Origin: Candidatus Omnitrophota bacterium
Lineage (GTDB): Bacteria > Ratteibacteria > UBA8468 > B48-G9 > JAFGKM01
DNA: 6,825 nucleotides
Assembly (NCBI GenBank): GCA_023818785.1
Contig: JAMWCO010000078.1
Coordinates: forward strand, 1 to 6,825
Direction of reading: 5' to 3'
The notes under the pieces are model-generated. The model had not been told where the DNA came from. It made no database searches and saw nothing but the letters and a program-made list of their open reading frames with translations. Position numbers and translations under genes: made by a program. Positions 6,752 to 6,825 of this stretch are shown here, one piece after another; the first letter of the stretch is position 1; each line of letters begins with the position of its first letter.

Positions 6752-6825
6752 TTAATAAACCTACAATCTCATTTATATTTTTAAACTTCCCTTTTTCTAA
6801 ATAATCAATTAAACTTTCAACTACT
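6738..6825 (-). CDS. C-terminal end of an upstream gene, possibly dihydroorotate dehydrogenase (pyrD)
   Basis: A minus-strand frame is open from the right edge to TAA at 6740-6738, giving 28 visible residues. The segment LIDYLEKGKFKNINEIVGLL resembles the last helices of class 1 dihydroorotate dehydrogenases, which often end with a 'L-x-x-YL-x-x-x-G-x-x-S/N-I-x-E-I-V/I-G' pattern. That enzyme makes orotate in pyrimidine synthesis, which would fit with pyrH and cmk downstream. The evidence is only this short tail, so the identity is tentative; that it is coding is better supported by its frame and by the 14-base overlap with the next gene, similar to the other junctions. No catalytic residue is in the window. 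Confidence 0.5.
   Translation of the reverse strand, partial: VVESLIDYLEKGKFKNINEIVGLLNEKR

Noticed and set aside
1..6825. Search for tRNA, rRNA, riboswitch, attachment sites, insertion sequences and CRISPR
   Set aside because: No cloverleaf, conserved RNA core, transposase motif, terminal inverted repeat or regular repeat array was visible, and coding frames fill the window.

Overview
The window is a densely packed piece of a low-GC bacterial chromosome (roughly a quarter G+C by eye, lower in the membrane-protein genes). Two transcription units converge at 890-893. Apart from base 1571, every base lies in a coding frame. TGA serves as a normal stop (pyrH, metG, ricT), so the standard bacterial code applies and the TGA-recoding low-GC lineages are excluded. 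All arginine codons are AGA/AGG and only eight CpG dinucleotides were found by eye. Proteins are rich in Lys, Glu and Ile and poor in Gln and His, which may hint at a thermophile, although low GC alone pushes the same way. An O-antigen-ligase family gene suggests an organism with elaborate surface glycans. The phylum cannot be fixed from this sequence; an uncultivated lineage is plausible.

Plus strand, left edge to 893: the 3' part of a membrane protein. It shows one last transmembrane helix and then about seven tetratricopeptide repeats (TPRs). It resembles the C-terminal arm of TMTC-like / GT-C glycosyltransferase-type TPR proteins. The real start is outside the window.

Minus strand, right edge down to 890: one apparent operon. 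In transcription order it holds the last 28 codons of a gene resembling the end of dihydroorotate dehydrogenase (pyrD, tentative); an O-antigen-ligase/Wzy-type polymerase with a C-terminal TPR arm; a RicT/YaaT-type PSP1 protein; methionyl-tRNA synthetase (metG, short form); UMP kinase (pyrH); ribosome recycling factor (frr); and CMP kinase (cmk). Every junction is an overlap (14, 22, 4, 4 and 4 bases) or a one-base gap, so translational coupling is likely. No promoter for this operon lies within an intergenic space here.

Functionally, the operon joins pyrimidine nucleotide supply (pyrD?, pyrH, cmk) with translation (metG, frr) and an RNA-processing accessory factor (ricT), with one envelope-glycan gene embedded. 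By the positive-inside rule, both membrane proteins should carry their TPR arms outside the cytoplasm. I see no mobile element, CRISPR array, tRNA, rRNA or riboswitch, and no clear new biological system. The most notable points are the near-absence of CpG and CGN codons, the A-tract start/stop overlaps that form slippery heptamers, and the pair of extracytoplasmic TPR proteins.
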